DNA of 12,106 nt from Chloroflexota bacterium (lineage in GTDB: Bacteria > Chloroflexota > Limnocylindria > QHBO01): the NCBI GenBank assembly GCA_005880165.1, contig VBJP01000078.1:13112-25217 (forward strand), read 5' to 3'. Positions within the stretch are counted from its first letter, which is position 1. Every line of letters starts with the position of its first letter. Shown here one piece after another: positions 1 to 6,461 of the stretch. The position numbers and the translations under genes were made by a program. The notes under the pieces are model-generated. The model was not told the DNA's origin, did not search any database, and saw only the letters and a program-made list of their open reading frames with translations.

Positions 1-785
1 AGGAGCGGGGCCGCCCGGAACTTGGGATCGCCGAAGCCGCGGTAGAGGACGTCGAGCACGCCCAGCATCACGTCGTTGCCGACGAAATCGGCGAGCTCGA
101 GCGGACCCATCGGGTGGTTGAGGCCCAGCTTGGCTCCCGTGTCGATGTCCTCAGCGGTTCCGGTCGACTCCATCAGGGTGAAGACCGCCTCGTTGATGAA
201 AGGCCCCAGCATCCGGTTGACGAGGAAGCCGGGCATGTCCTTCGACTCGATGACGGTCTTGCCCAGGTCCTGGGCGAACGCTCGGCAAGCGCCGTGTGTG
301 GCGTCATCGGTCTCCAGCCCGCGAATGATCTCGATCAGCTGCATGACCGGGACCGGCGAGAAGAAGTGCAGGCCGATGAAGCGCGGCGGCCGGTCGGTGG
401 CGGTGGCGAGCGAGGTGATGCTGATGCTGCTGGTGTTGGTTGCGAAGATCGCTGTGGGGTCGGCCATTTTCGTGAGCGCCGCCCAGGTGTCGCGCTTGAG
501 CGCCTCGTCCTCGAAGACGGCCTCGATGACGAGGTCGTGGCCCCCGGCGCGGTCGGGGCCGACCGCCGTGGCAACGCGTCCCAGGATCGCCTCCGCCTGG
601 GCTTGATCGAGCTTGCCCTTCTCGACCTGGCGCACCAGGTTGCCGGCGATCCGGTCGCGGCCCTTGTTCGCCAGCTCGGCGGTGCGGTCGGAGAGGGTGA
701 CCTGCTTGCCTGCTGCGGCGGTCACCTGCGCGATGCCGTGCCCCATCAGGCCGGCGCCAATGACGAAGACGCGGTCGATGCTCAT
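1..785 (-). CDS. hbd: 3-hydroxyacyl-CoA (3-hydroxybutyryl-CoA) dehydrogenase, 3' end outside window
   Basis: NAD(P)-dependent oxidation of 3-hydroxyacyl-CoA to 3-ketoacyl-CoA (or the reverse), in beta-oxidation or butanoate metabolism; cytosolic. Translated by eye from the reverse strand: 261 codons are present and the frame is still open at base 1, so roughly the last 20-30 residues of a ~285-residue family are missing. The Rossmann motif GAGLMG lies at residues 10-15, with the acidic residue D33 after the second strand. The catalytic His-Glu pair appears as H140 (LHFFSPVPVM) and E152, with the conserved NTSS at 117-120 and the KDMPGFLVNR segment at 182-191 that opens the C-terminal helical domain. 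ATG at 785-783 is chosen because it begins just before the first Rossmann strand; no Shine-Dalgarno precedes it. The identity as a 3-hydroxyacyl-CoA dehydrogenase is firm; chain-length preference (Hbd or PaaH type) is not. Confidence 0.93.
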   Translation of the reverse strand, partial: MSIDRVFVIGAGLMGHGIAQVTAAAGKQVTLSDRTAELANKGRDRIAGNLVRQVEKGKLDQAQAEAILGRVATAVGPDRAGGHDLVIEAVFEDEALKRDTWAALTKMADPTAIFATNTSSISITSLATATDRPPRFIGLHFFSPVPVMQLIEIIRGLETDDATHGACRAFAQDLGKTVIESKDMPGFLVNRMLGPFINEAVFTLMESTGTAEDIDTGAKLGLNHPMGPLELADFVGNDVMLGVLDVLYRGFGDPKFRAAPL

Positions 786-794
786 TGGGCCGCT

Positions 795-803
795 AGCCTA
801 GCA
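795..803 (-). promoter_or_regulatory. possible extended -10 promoter of the hydroxyacyl-CoA dehydrogenase gene
   Basis: On the minus strand the bases read TGC-TAGGCT, an extended -10 pattern (TGN then TANNNT), ending 9 nt before the ATG at 785. No -35 box is evident. With no Shine-Dalgarno present, a nearly leaderless mRNA is possible. The element overlaps an 11-bp odd palindrome (GCTAG C CTAGC, 792-802). A similar element precedes folE. Inference from motif only. Confidence 0.3.
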
Positions 804-969
804 GCGATCAACCAGCGACCGGCGACCCTGCGTCCATGGCGAGACGGACGAGGGCCAAAACTCTGCACTCGTGGGCTCACGTCAGAGAACAGGCCCGGAC
901 GTGTCGCCATGAGCCCGTAACAGCCAAGAACGCGAGCATTAGGGCAAGATGGCCGCCTCGGCAGCGCCT

Positions 970-990
970 AACCCTCACCCAGTGAGAGTT
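970..990. other. imperfect hairpin downstream of the five-gene operon
   Basis: AACCCTCAC and GTGAGAGTT pair over 9 positions with one mismatch around a 3-nt loop (CCA). It lies 47-67 nt beyond the stop of the VOC gene on the minus strand. No T-run follows in the operon's direction, so it does not look like a standard intrinsic terminator; it may be a weak terminator or 3' end structure, or chance. Confidence 0.25.
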
Positions 991-1010
991 GAGCGCTCGC
1001 CGGTCAATGC

Positions 1011-1033
1011 GGACCCTAGCACCTGGACCCTAG
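1011..1033. repeat. 9-bp direct repeat GGACCCTAG x2, period 14
   Basis: GGACCCTAG occurs at 1011-1019 and again at 1025-1033, separated by CACCT, just downstream of the VOC gene stop codon at 1037. It could be a protein-binding site or simple slippage. No function is implied by the sequence. Confidence 0.5.
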
Positions 1034-1036
1034 AGC

Positions 1037-1387
1037 CTAGGTACGCTCGAGGAACTCGAGGCGGTTGCCGAACGGGTCTTGGGTGTAGAAGCGGCGCATT
1101 CCCGGGAAGTCCTGGTCCCACGCCACGGGGTAGCCGGCATCGGTCAGTCGCGCAGTCCACTGGTCAAGGTCCTCCACCGCGAACGCGGGGTGCGCCTTCC
1201 GGGCTGGCTGAAACTCGTCGTCGATTCCAACGTGCACCTCGATGCCATCTCGGCGGAACCAGCAGCCGCCACGGCCGGCGAGAACGGGCGGTTTCTCGAC
1301 CTCGGCAAACCCCAGCGTCCTCGTCCAGAACCCGCGTTGCGCCTCCTCGCTGCCGCTAGGAGCCGCCAGCTGCACGTGGTGGATCAC
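1037..1387 (-). CDS. VOC-fold (glyoxalase/dioxygenase superfamily) protein
   Basis: This is a 116-residue single-domain vicinal-oxygen-chelate protein with two beta-alpha-beta-beta-beta modules. Candidate metal ligands are H3/H4 at the start of strand 1, E50 or H52 at the end of module 1, H66 opening module 2 (HPAFAVEDL), and E111 in the typical ending DPFGNRLEFLE. The start is GTG at 1387-1385, which overlaps the meaB stop by four bases (GTGA); no Shine-Dalgarno is seen, so translation is probably coupled. Its place behind the B12-binding mutase subunit and meaB invites the idea of methylmalonyl-CoA epimerase. However, it is shorter than usual epimerases (~135 residues or more) and the sequence reads more like a generic glyoxalase/bleomycin-resistance-type VOC protein. 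Fold assignment is strong; reaction unknown. Confidence 0.85.
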   Translation of the reverse strand: MIHHVQLAAPSGSEEAQRGFWTRTLGFAEVEKPPVLAGRGGCWFRRDGIEVHVGIDDEFQPARKAHPAFAVEDLDQWTARLTDAGYPVAWDQDFPGMRRFYTQDPFGNRLEFLERT

Positions 1388-2301
1388 GTATCTAGGAGAC
1401 GATCCGCCGCGGTGATCGGGTCGATACGGTGCTCCGCGATCTCATTCACGGTCGAATCCCATTCGACACGACCTTCAGCACGCCGCCTGGATCGTTCGAT
1501 GACAGCTCTCAGGAGCTGGTTGCGGGCCCGCACGCGCGCCTGGTCGGGCGAGCGGGCGCGCGTCCGATCCGCCTCGATGGCGTCGACGAGCGGCGCAACA
1601 CCTTCGCCGGTGGTGGCGATCGTAAGCAGGATGGGCGGCGGGGCCGCGAATCGTCCACCGGCGCCGGCGAGCATCGCGCGAAGCTGGCCGGCGGAGCGCT
1701 CCGCCCCCGGGCGATCGGCCTTGTTGACAGTCACCACATCGGCCACCTCGAGCAGACCGGCCTTGATGGCCTGGATCTCGTCCCCCATCTCGGGGACCTC
1801 CACGACGACGGTCGTTTCCGCCAACCGCGCGACCTCCAGCTCCGCCTGGCCGGCGCCGACTGTCTCGACCAGGACCGGGTCATACCCCGCCGCGTCCAGC
1901 GCCGCCGCGACAAGCCACGTGGCAGCTGCGATCCCGCCGAGCTCGCCGCGGCTGGCCATGCTGCGCATGAAGATGTTGCGGTCCGCGGCATGCTCCATCA
2001 TGCGGATACGGTCGCCCATGATGGCCCCGCCGGTGTAGGGCGACGAGGGATCGACGGCGACGATGCCGACTCGCCGGCCTCGCTTCCGATATTCGCGGGT
2101 CAGCGCTGTCACCAGGGTCGACTTGCCCGCTCCGGGCGGGCCGGTGATGCCCACCAGGTGCGCTCCCCGGGAAGCCGCGAAGATCTGGGGCAGCAGCTCC
2201 CGGACGTGAGGGTCCTCGTTCTCGATCCCGGTCAGGAGGCGGGCCAGCGCCCGTCGATCGCCCCCGACGGCCGCCGTTAGCAGCGCCGGCCCGTGAGCCA
2301 C
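1384..2301 (-). CDS. meaB: methylmalonyl-CoA mutase-associated GTPase MeaB (ArgK family)
   Basis: G3E-family P-loop GTPase that loads, gates and protects adenosylcobalamin on methylmalonyl-CoA mutase. It has 305 residues, close to the ~310-330 of the family. Walker A is GPPGAGKST (54-62); the switch region has VDPSSPYTGGAIMGDRIRM (83-101). VETVGAGQAE (145-154) and the guanine-specificity motif NKAD (193-196) are both intact, as is GDEIQAIKAGLLEVAD (173-188). The start is GTG at 2301-2299, three bases after the stop of the B12-binding subunit. An N-terminal helix (residues 1-45) precedes the P-loop as expected for MeaB. The C-terminus (about 260-305) is charged and helical, where the family dimerises. 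The adjacent B12-binding mutase subunit supports the assignment strongly. Confidence 0.96.
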   Translation of the reverse strand: MAHGPALLTAAVGGDRRALARLLTGIENEDPHVRELLPQIFAASRGAHLVGITGPPGAGKSTLVTALTREYRKRGRRVGIVAVDPSSPYTGGAIMGDRIRMMEHAADRNIFMRSMASRGELGGIAAATWLVAAALDAAGYDPVLVETVGAGQAELEVARLAETTVVVEVPEMGDEIQAIKAGLLEVADVVTVNKADRPGAERSAGQLRAMLAGAGGRFAAPPPILLTIATTGEGVAPLVDAIEADRTRARSPDQARVRARNQLLRAVIERSRRRAEGRVEWDSTVNEIAEHRIDPITAADRLLDT

Positions 2302-2304
2302 GGG

Positions 2305-2730
2305 TCAGGTGCGCGTGCGCGCATGCTCGCGGAAGTAGCGCGCGATATCGCCGATCCGCGTACCGGGGCCGAAGATCTCCGCGATGCCCGCCTCCTTGAG
2401 CGGAGCGATGTCGGCGTCCGGAATGATGCCGCCGGCGGCGATCAGCACGTCGTCCATCTTCCGGCTGCGGATCATCTCCACGATCCGGGGAAGGAGCGTC
2501 ATGTGCGCCCCGGACAGGATCGACAGTCCCACGACGTCTACGTCCTCCTGCTCGGCGGCGTCCGCGATCATCTCCGGCGTCTGACGCAACCCGGTGTAGA
2601 TCACCTCGAAGCCCTCGTCACGGAGCCCCCGAGCGAGCACCTTTGCGCCGCGGTCGTGACCGTCGAGCCCGGGTTTTGCGATCAGCACCCGGATCGGCGC
2701 GGCGCGTTCCTCACCGGCACCAGCGGTCAT
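2305..2730 (-). CDS. mcmA2: methylmalonyl-CoA mutase, cobalamin-binding (small/C-terminal) subunit
   Basis: A stand-alone B12-binding domain of 141 residues that pairs with a separate TIM-barrel mutase subunit to interconvert methylmalonyl-CoA and succinyl-CoA. It carries the base-off/His-on signature DGHDRG at 23-28, where H25 is the expected lower axial cobalt ligand, GLSILSGAH at 68-76, and the glycine-rich IAAGGIIPD at 97-105 that cradles the nucleotide tail. The length matches archaeal/actinobacterial split subunits. The ATG at 2730-2728 overlaps the phhB stop (ATGA). The large catalytic subunit is absent from the window and must be encoded elsewhere. A related acyl-CoA mutase (isobutyryl- or ethylmalonyl-CoA mutase) is possible because the small domain alone does not set substrate. 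Confidence 0.93.
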   Translation of the reverse strand: MTAGAGEERAAPIRVLIAKPGLDGHDRGAKVLARGLRDEGFEVIYTGLRQTPEMIADAAEQEDVDVVGLSILSGAHMTLLPRIVEMIRSRKMDDVLIAAGGIIPDADIAPLKEAGIAEIFGPGTRIGDIARYFREHARTRT

Positions 2731-3032
2731 GCGGCGCCGATTCTAGTTGCCAGCCGGTCGATCTCCGCGGCAAGCGCGAAGTCTTTGGCCGTCAGGCCGC
2801 CGGAGGCGTGCGTCGAGAGGGTGAAGGCCACTCGACGCCAGCGAATGAGCATGTCGGGATGGTGGTCGGCCGCCTCGGCGGCGTCGGCGACGCTCACGAC
2901 GAGTGCAATGGCCTCGCGAAACGACGGGCAGCGGATGGTCCTCAGGATCGCATCCCCCTCCCTGGTCCACTCTGGCACCCGCCCGAGCGCCAAGGCGACC
3001 TCCTCCTCGCTCAGCAGCGGCGCGTAGGGCAT
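2727..3032 (-). CDS. phhB: pterin-4a-carbinolamine dehydratase
   Basis: A 101-residue protein that dehydrates 4a-hydroxytetrahydropterin to quinonoid dihydropterin, recycling tetrahydrobiopterin-type cofactors; homologues also moonlight in other pterin routes. The family signature is intact: H57-H58-P59-D60, an aromatic residue at W65, H75 in LSTHASGGLT and D84 in the KDFALA segment. The length matches the family (~95-105). The ATG at 3032-3030 lies three bases after the folE stop (3036), and the gene ends in a 4-base overlap with the mutase subunit. Pairing with folE suggests a pterin cofactor function, for instance for an aromatic amino acid hydroxylase encoded elsewhere; no hydroxylase is in this window. 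Confidence 0.95.
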   Translation of the reverse strand: MPYAPLLSEEEVALALGRVPEWTREGDAILRTIRCPSFREAIALVVSVADAAEAADHHPDMLIRWRRVAFTLSTHASGGLTAKDFALAAEIDRLATRIGAA

Positions 3033-3035
3033 GCG

Positions 3036-3611
3036 CTACAGCGCCTTGCCAATCAGGCGCAGGAACTCGTTGCGCGTTCGGCCGTCGCGACGGAAGGTGC
3101 CGAGCATCGAGCTGGTCACCATACGCGCCTCCTCCTTCTTGACCCCGCGCATCATGGTGCACAGGTGACTCGCCTCGACGACGCAGCCGACGCCCTTGGC
3201 GCCCAGCCGCTCCATCAGGAATTCCGCGACCTGGGTCGTCATCCGCTCCTGGAGCTGAAGGCGCTTGGCGTACATCTCCACGATGCGCGGAATCTTCGAG
3301 AGGCCGATGACCGTCCCGCGCGGAAGATAGCCGACATGCGCGCGACCGAAGAAGGGCAACAGGTGGTGCTCACACAGCGAATAGAACTCGATGTCCCGCA
3401 CGACGACCATCTCGTCGTAATCGACCTGGTAGCAAGCGCCGTTGATCAGCGCGTCGGGATCGGTCCGATAGCCGGAGGTGAGCTCGTCGTACATCCGCGA
3501 GACGCGTGCCGGCGTCCCAGTGAGCCCGGCACGCTCCGGATCCTCGCCGATCTCCGCCAGAAGCGTCCGGATCGCTCCCTCGACCTCGTGGCCGGCTCGC
3601 ACGTCGTCCAT
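3036..3611 (-). CDS. folE: GTP cyclohydrolase I
   Basis: Converts GTP to 7,8-dihydroneopterin triphosphate, the first step of tetrahydrofolate and tetrahydrobiopterin synthesis; a cytosolic homodecamer. It has 191 residues, normal for the short bacterial form. Zinc ligands are C80 and H83 (SLCEHHLLPF) and C151 (SHLCTMMRG); catalytic H82 and H149 are present. The GLSKIPRIVEMYAKRLQLQERMT block typical of the family covers residues 103-125. ATG at 3611 has GGAGG only 2 nt upstream, too close for a normal ribosome site. The in-frame GTG four codons in (residue V4, 11 nt from GGAGG) is a possible alternative start, changing only three residues. First gene of the five-gene leftward operon. Confidence 0.97.
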   Translation of the reverse strand: MDDVRAGHEVEGAIRTLLAEIGEDPERAGLTGTPARVSRMYDELTSGYRTDPDALINGACYQVDYDEMVVVRDIEFYSLCEHHLLPFFGRAHVGYLPRGTVIGLSKIPRIVEMYAKRLQLQERMTTQVAEFLMERLGAKGVGCVVEASHLCTMMRGVKKEEARMVTSSMLGTFRRDGRTRNEFLRLIGKAL

Positions 3612-3620
3612 CGCCTCCGG

Positions 3621-3629
3621 ATGCTAGCA
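3621..3629 (-). promoter_or_regulatory. possible extended -10 promoter of the folE operon
   Basis: The minus strand reads TGC-TAGCAT, matching TGN plus TANNNT (4 of 6 with TATAAT), ending 9 nt before the folE ATG. This is the same layout as at the hydroxyacyl-CoA dehydrogenase gene (TGC-TAGGCT, also 9 nt). No -35 box stands out. A transcript from here would have a leader of only a few bases. Motif-only inference. Confidence 0.3.
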
Positions 3630-3707
3630 GCCGTCCCCTTCCCCACCCCATCGGTCCATGGCCCCCGAACGAACGAACCATTGAAAGGGCCCATCATCTA
3701 GGCGCCT

Positions 3708-3726
3708 GAATAGGGTCGCGCTATTC
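3708..3726. promoter_or_regulatory. perfect 6-bp inverted repeat, candidate operator in the divergent region
   Basis: GAATAG-GGTCGCG-CTATTC is a perfect dyad with a 7-bp centre, lying in the 150-bp region between the divergent folE operon and the plus-strand operon. It directly abuts a TTGACC hexamer (3727-3732) that could be a -35 box for the rightward genes. AT-rich dyad arms in GC-rich surroundings are suggestive of a regulator site. No regulator gene is nearby. Confidence 0.4.
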
Positions 3727-3755
3727 TTGACCTCCGCTGCCAGGGGCACCATTCG
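3727..3755 (+). promoter_or_regulatory. weak candidate promoter for the plus-strand operon
   Basis: TTGACC (5 of 6 with TTGACA) lies 17 bp before CATTCG, a poor -10 match (2 of 6), which ends 6 nt before the ATG at 3762. The geometry would give a leaderless mRNA. The -35 is good but the -10 is not, so the call is weak. Confidence 0.2.
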
Positions 3756-3761
3756 GGACCG

Positions 3762-4334
3762 ATGATTCTCCACACTCCGCCCTCACACTCCCGCTTTGGG
3801 TTTCGCGGTCTCCCCGCGCTGACCCCTGACCGGGTCGCGGCGGGGCTCGGTCGTCACCTGGATGACGCCTACCACTACGTGCGACACCCGTCACCGCCGG
3901 GAATCGACCCGATCGATGCGGTGGTCGTCGGTCCGGGAGGCACCTGGGCGCTGACCGTTGCCCACGAGCGCGGGCGGTTCAGGAAGCGCAACGGGCACTG
4001 GTACCGATGGAACGGATCGACCGAGTCGTGGATCCCGTGGGACGCGGTGCCGATCACCGTTGCACGGTTGGCGGGGCATCGGCTGGAGCTCTTCCTCGAG
4101 CGTGCGGGGCAGCCCCCGGCGGTCGAGGCCTGCCTGATCGCCCAGGATGGAACCGATGTCACCTGGGAGGCGGACCAGCGTCCTGGCGTCCACGTGCACG
4201 CCGTGTTCGCCAAGCTCGCGCGGCGCATCGTTCGCGACGAGGTGCTCTCCGACACCCAGGTTGACCGCATCGTGGCGCTCCTCGACCCGCGCCAGCCTCT
4301 TCCCCGCCTCGCGCCGTCCACGCCCCAGGGCTGA
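3762..4334 (+). CDS. NERD-like (nuclease-related) domain protein, probably catalytically degenerate
   Basis: A soluble 190-residue protein. The region from about residue 25 to 170 follows the layout of the NERD domain: an N-terminal helix (RVAAGLGRHLDD), a loop, then IDPIDAVVVGPGGTWALTV (48-66), a tryptophan-rich stretch with W80, W83, W90 and W93, and a C-terminal ending in helices (VFAKLARRIVRDEVLSDTQVDRIVALL). In active NERD/PD-(D/E)xK-like proteins the strand after GPGG carries an E/D-x-K motif; here it is TVAHERGRF (65-73) with no matching lysine, while the earlier aspartate D52 is kept. Assignment rests on pattern memory only. It is the first gene of the operon and ends immediately before the GTG of the GT-C-like gene (no gap). 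Binding rather than cleaving nucleic acid would be a guess. Confidence 0.5.
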   Translation: MILHTPPSHSRFGFRGLPALTPDRVAAGLGRHLDDAYHYVRHPSPPGIDPIDAVVVGPGGTWALTVAHERGRFRKRNGHWYRWNGSTESWIPWDAVPITVARLAGHRLELFLERAGQPPAVEACLIAQDGTDVTWEADQRPGVHVHAVFAKLARRIVRDEVLSDTQVDRIVALLDPRQPLPRLAPSTPQG

Positions 4335-6461
4335 GTGACCTGGCCGGGCGCGGCCGCAGCCGCCCTCGCGCGACCCGCCGAACATCCCCTGCGCACAGCC
4401 GCGCCGACGGCTCTGGCCGTACTGGCTGGTTTGTCCGCTGCCTATCTCCTCCCGCCCCTGGCGATCGTGCTCGTCTGGCCGATCCTGTTCGTTGTGCCCG
4501 GCTGGGGACTCATCGCCCTGGCGCGACCTCGTCTGGAGGCGCCGGCCAGGCTGGGGCTGGCCATCGTCCTGTCGGTGGCCATGAGCGCGCACCTCGTGTA
4601 CTGGCTCTCCCTGGCGCTGGGCTATCGGCGGGAGACGATCTTCCTGGCCGCCGCGCTACTCGCCTGTCCCCTCCCAGTTGCCGCAGCAACCGGTGGCGGT
4701 GTCGCCGGGTTGCGACGCCAGCTGATCGCCGGCGCGAACGCGATGGCGCGAAACCGCGGCGCGCTTGCGCTGGCCTTCATCGCGGCAGCCTTCGTGGGCG
4801 GCGTCCTGGCCAACGGTCTCTGGCACGTCACGCCGGCGGGAGTCGATAGTGGCGGTTCGAACTGGAGCGACCTGGGCGTCCATCTGTCAATCGCCCAGAG
4901 CCTGAACGCCGGCAACTTCCCACCGCAGGTCCCCTACTTCGCGGGCGTCCCGCTCGTCTATCACTGGTTCGCTGACTTCCACGCGGCGATCGCGGCGCGC
5001 GCGGCGGGCATCTTCGCCATCCCGGCGTTCATCGCGTCATCCGCCCTCCTGGCCGGCGCTCTTGCGCTCATCGTCCACGGCCTTGGGCGCGCGCTCTTCC
5101 GGCGCGAGAACGCGCGACGGGCTGCCCTCATCGCCGCGGGGCTGGCCATCTTCGCCGGCGGCTTCGGCTGGATTCGGCTGGTTGGCGACGTGACGGCCGG
5201 CCTGGGCAACCCGATCGCGCTGGTCGCGCACAACAGCTACGACAACGGGTGGTACGACCCTATCGGCCGCGTGACCTGGCCCTACTTCCGGATCCCTTCG
5301 GTGATGGGGACGGGCCTTCTCGTCCATCGCGCGACGACCGCGGGGCTGCCCATGCTCGTGGGGGTGACGCTGCTGCTCGTCGCTGGCCTCCCGACCGCGC
5401 GTCAGCGTCGGGCCGGCTGGCGCGACCGGCCGCTGCTCATCGGTCTGGCGGGACTGCTGGGCGCCATGCTGGCCCCCTTCCACTTCTTTTTCTTCCCGGC
5501 GGGCCTGCTGCTCGCGTTCCTGTGGGCGGCCTGTGGCGGGCGCCTCCTCGATCGGGACACCCCGCGCAACGCCGCGCTCTTCCTGGCGCCGTACCTGGTC
5601 AGCCTGCCGTACGCGGTCGCGCCCTTCACCCAGGCAAGCGGCTCCGGTGCGCTCCGCCTGGTCCCGGGCTGGGAATCTGCCCCGTTCTCCGACGGGCCCG
5701 CGGCGGTCGCCTTTTTCTACGTGACCAACCTCGGCCTGCCCGTCGTGCTTGCCGCCGCGGCGCTGCTTGCGCCGCGCACTCCGGCCCGTTGGTTCCTCGG
5801 CGCCTGGGCGATCGCCCTGTTTTTGATCCCCAACGTGGTGCAGGTCAGCGTGATCGGCTTCGATATGAACAAGTATTTCCAGGCGATGGCCATCGCGTCG
5901 GCGCTGCTGGCTGGATGGCTGATGCGCCGCTGGCCGCTCCCGGCGCTGGCGGTGGTGTTCGCGCTGGCGGTGCCCTCACCCCTGCTGGTCAGCGCCTGGA
6001 CGGCGTTCAACCGCGAGCAGGTGCTCTCCGCGGACCAGTTGGCGGCCGCCAACTGGATCGCCGCCAGCACGCCGGGGAATGCCGTGTTCGCCACGGACGG
6101 CTGGCTCAACTCGCCCACCGATCCGGCTGGCCGCCTGCGGTTGACGACCTTTGGACCGTACGTCGCGAACCTCGGCTACAAGCCCGACCAGCGCGGGGCG
6201 ACCCTCACGACGATCTACTGCGGTGGTAATCCTGCACGCTCCGCTGCGCTCATGGCCGAGCTGCACGCCGACTACCTCATCGACGGCGGCCGGCCGTCTC
6301 CCTGCGAGAAACCGGTCGACTTCGCGCAGGCACCAGGCTTCATCCGCGTCTACGCGAACCCATCGCTCACCATCTACCGCCTGAGCGCCGTCGCCGCCTC
6401 AGCAGGCGCACGCGCAGCTGGTGCCGTTTCAGCCTCCGCATCCGTATCATCCGATCCATGA
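4335..6461 (+). CDS. GT-C-like polytopic membrane protein (putative glycosyltransferase)
   Basis: A 708-residue integral membrane protein with roughly 11-13 hydrophobic segments, the first ones at about 23-60, 73-95, 101-118 and 142-162. A large outer loop (about 163-215) holds WSDLGVHLSIAQSL (177-190, with D179 and H183), PPQVPYFAGVPLVYHWFADF (196-215), resembling the acidic first-loop active site of GT-C enzymes that use polyprenyl-phosphate sugars. FFFF at 384-387 marks a mid helix. The C-terminal soluble part has DQLAAANWIAASTPGNAVFAT (567-587), a motif common after the last membrane helix in bacterial GT-C-like proteins. Start is GTG at 4335, directly after the previous stop; no Shine-Dalgarno. 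Stop overlaps the ATPase ATG by four bases. Substrate unknown; a cell-envelope glycan or lipid role is inferred. The last ~25 residues are low-complexity Ala/Ser. Confidence 0.72.
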   Translation: MTWPGAAAAALARPAEHPLRTAAPTALAVLAGLSAAYLLPPLAIVLVWPILFVVPGWGLIALARPRLEAPARLGLAIVLSVAMSAHLVYWLSLALGYRRETIFLAAALLACPLPVAAATGGGVAGLRRQLIAGANAMARNRGALALAFIAAAFVGGVLANGLWHVTPAGVDSGGSNWSDLGVHLSIAQSLNAGNFPPQVPYFAGVPLVYHWFADFHAAIAARAAGIFAIPAFIASSALLAGALALIVHGLGRALFRRENARRAALIAAGLAIFAGGFGWIRLVGDVTAGLGNPIALVAHNSYDNGWYDPIGRVTWPYFRIPSVMGTGLLVHRATTAGLPMLVGVTLLLVAGLPTARQRRAGWRDRPLLIGLAGLLGAMLAPFHFFFFPAGLLLAFLWAACGGRLLDRDTPRNAALFLAPYLVSLPYAVAPFTQASGSGALRLVPGWESAPFSDGPAAVAFFYVTNLGLPVVLAAAALLAPRTPARWFLGAWAIALFLIPNVVQVSVIGFDMNKYFQAMAIASALLAGWLMRRWPLPALAVVFALAVPSPLLVSAWTAFNREQVLSADQLAAANWIAASTPGNAVFATDGWLNSPTDPAGRLRLTTFGPYVANLGYKPDQRGATLTTIYCGGNPARSAALMAELHADYLIDGGRPSPCEKPVDFAQAPGFIRVYANPSLTIYRLSAVAASAGARAAGAVSASASVSSDP

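Larger units (their letters stand above)
786..1036. other. intergenic region between hbd and the pteridine/B12 operon
   Basis: This 251-bp gap lies between two minus-strand genes. I find no convincing gene in either direction. It should hold the end of the five-gene operon's transcript on its right side and the promoter of the dehydrogenase on its left side. It contains an imperfect hairpin (970-990) and a 9-bp direct repeat (1011-1033), listed separately. Confidence 0.5.

Noticed and set aside
114..920. Plus-strand open frame of 268 codons at the left end.
   Set aside because: The opposite strand encodes an intact hydroxyacyl-CoA dehydrogenase with Rossmann and catalytic motifs.
1079..2280. 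Two overlapping plus-strand open frames opposite the VOC gene and meaB.
   Set aside because: The minus strand encodes a full VOC fold and a full set of GTPase motifs; the plus-strand products are low-complexity shadows.
3033..3044. Inverted repeat GCGCT-AC-AGCGC at the folE/phhB junction.
   Set aside because: A 2-bp centre is too small for a hairpin loop and it overlaps coding sequence; likely chance in GC-rich DNA.
2643..3701. A long open frame on the plus strand (352 codons) across folE, phhB and the mutase subunit.
   Set aside because: It is antisense to three genes with intact catalytic motifs, its product is Arg/His-rich without a family, and such frames are common in GC-rich DNA.
5249..6229. 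326-codon plus-strand open frame inside the GT-C-like gene.
   Set aside because: It is Arg/Pro/Gly-rich and lacks hydrophobic segments or motifs, while the other frame has regular membrane helices and a recognisable C-terminal domain.
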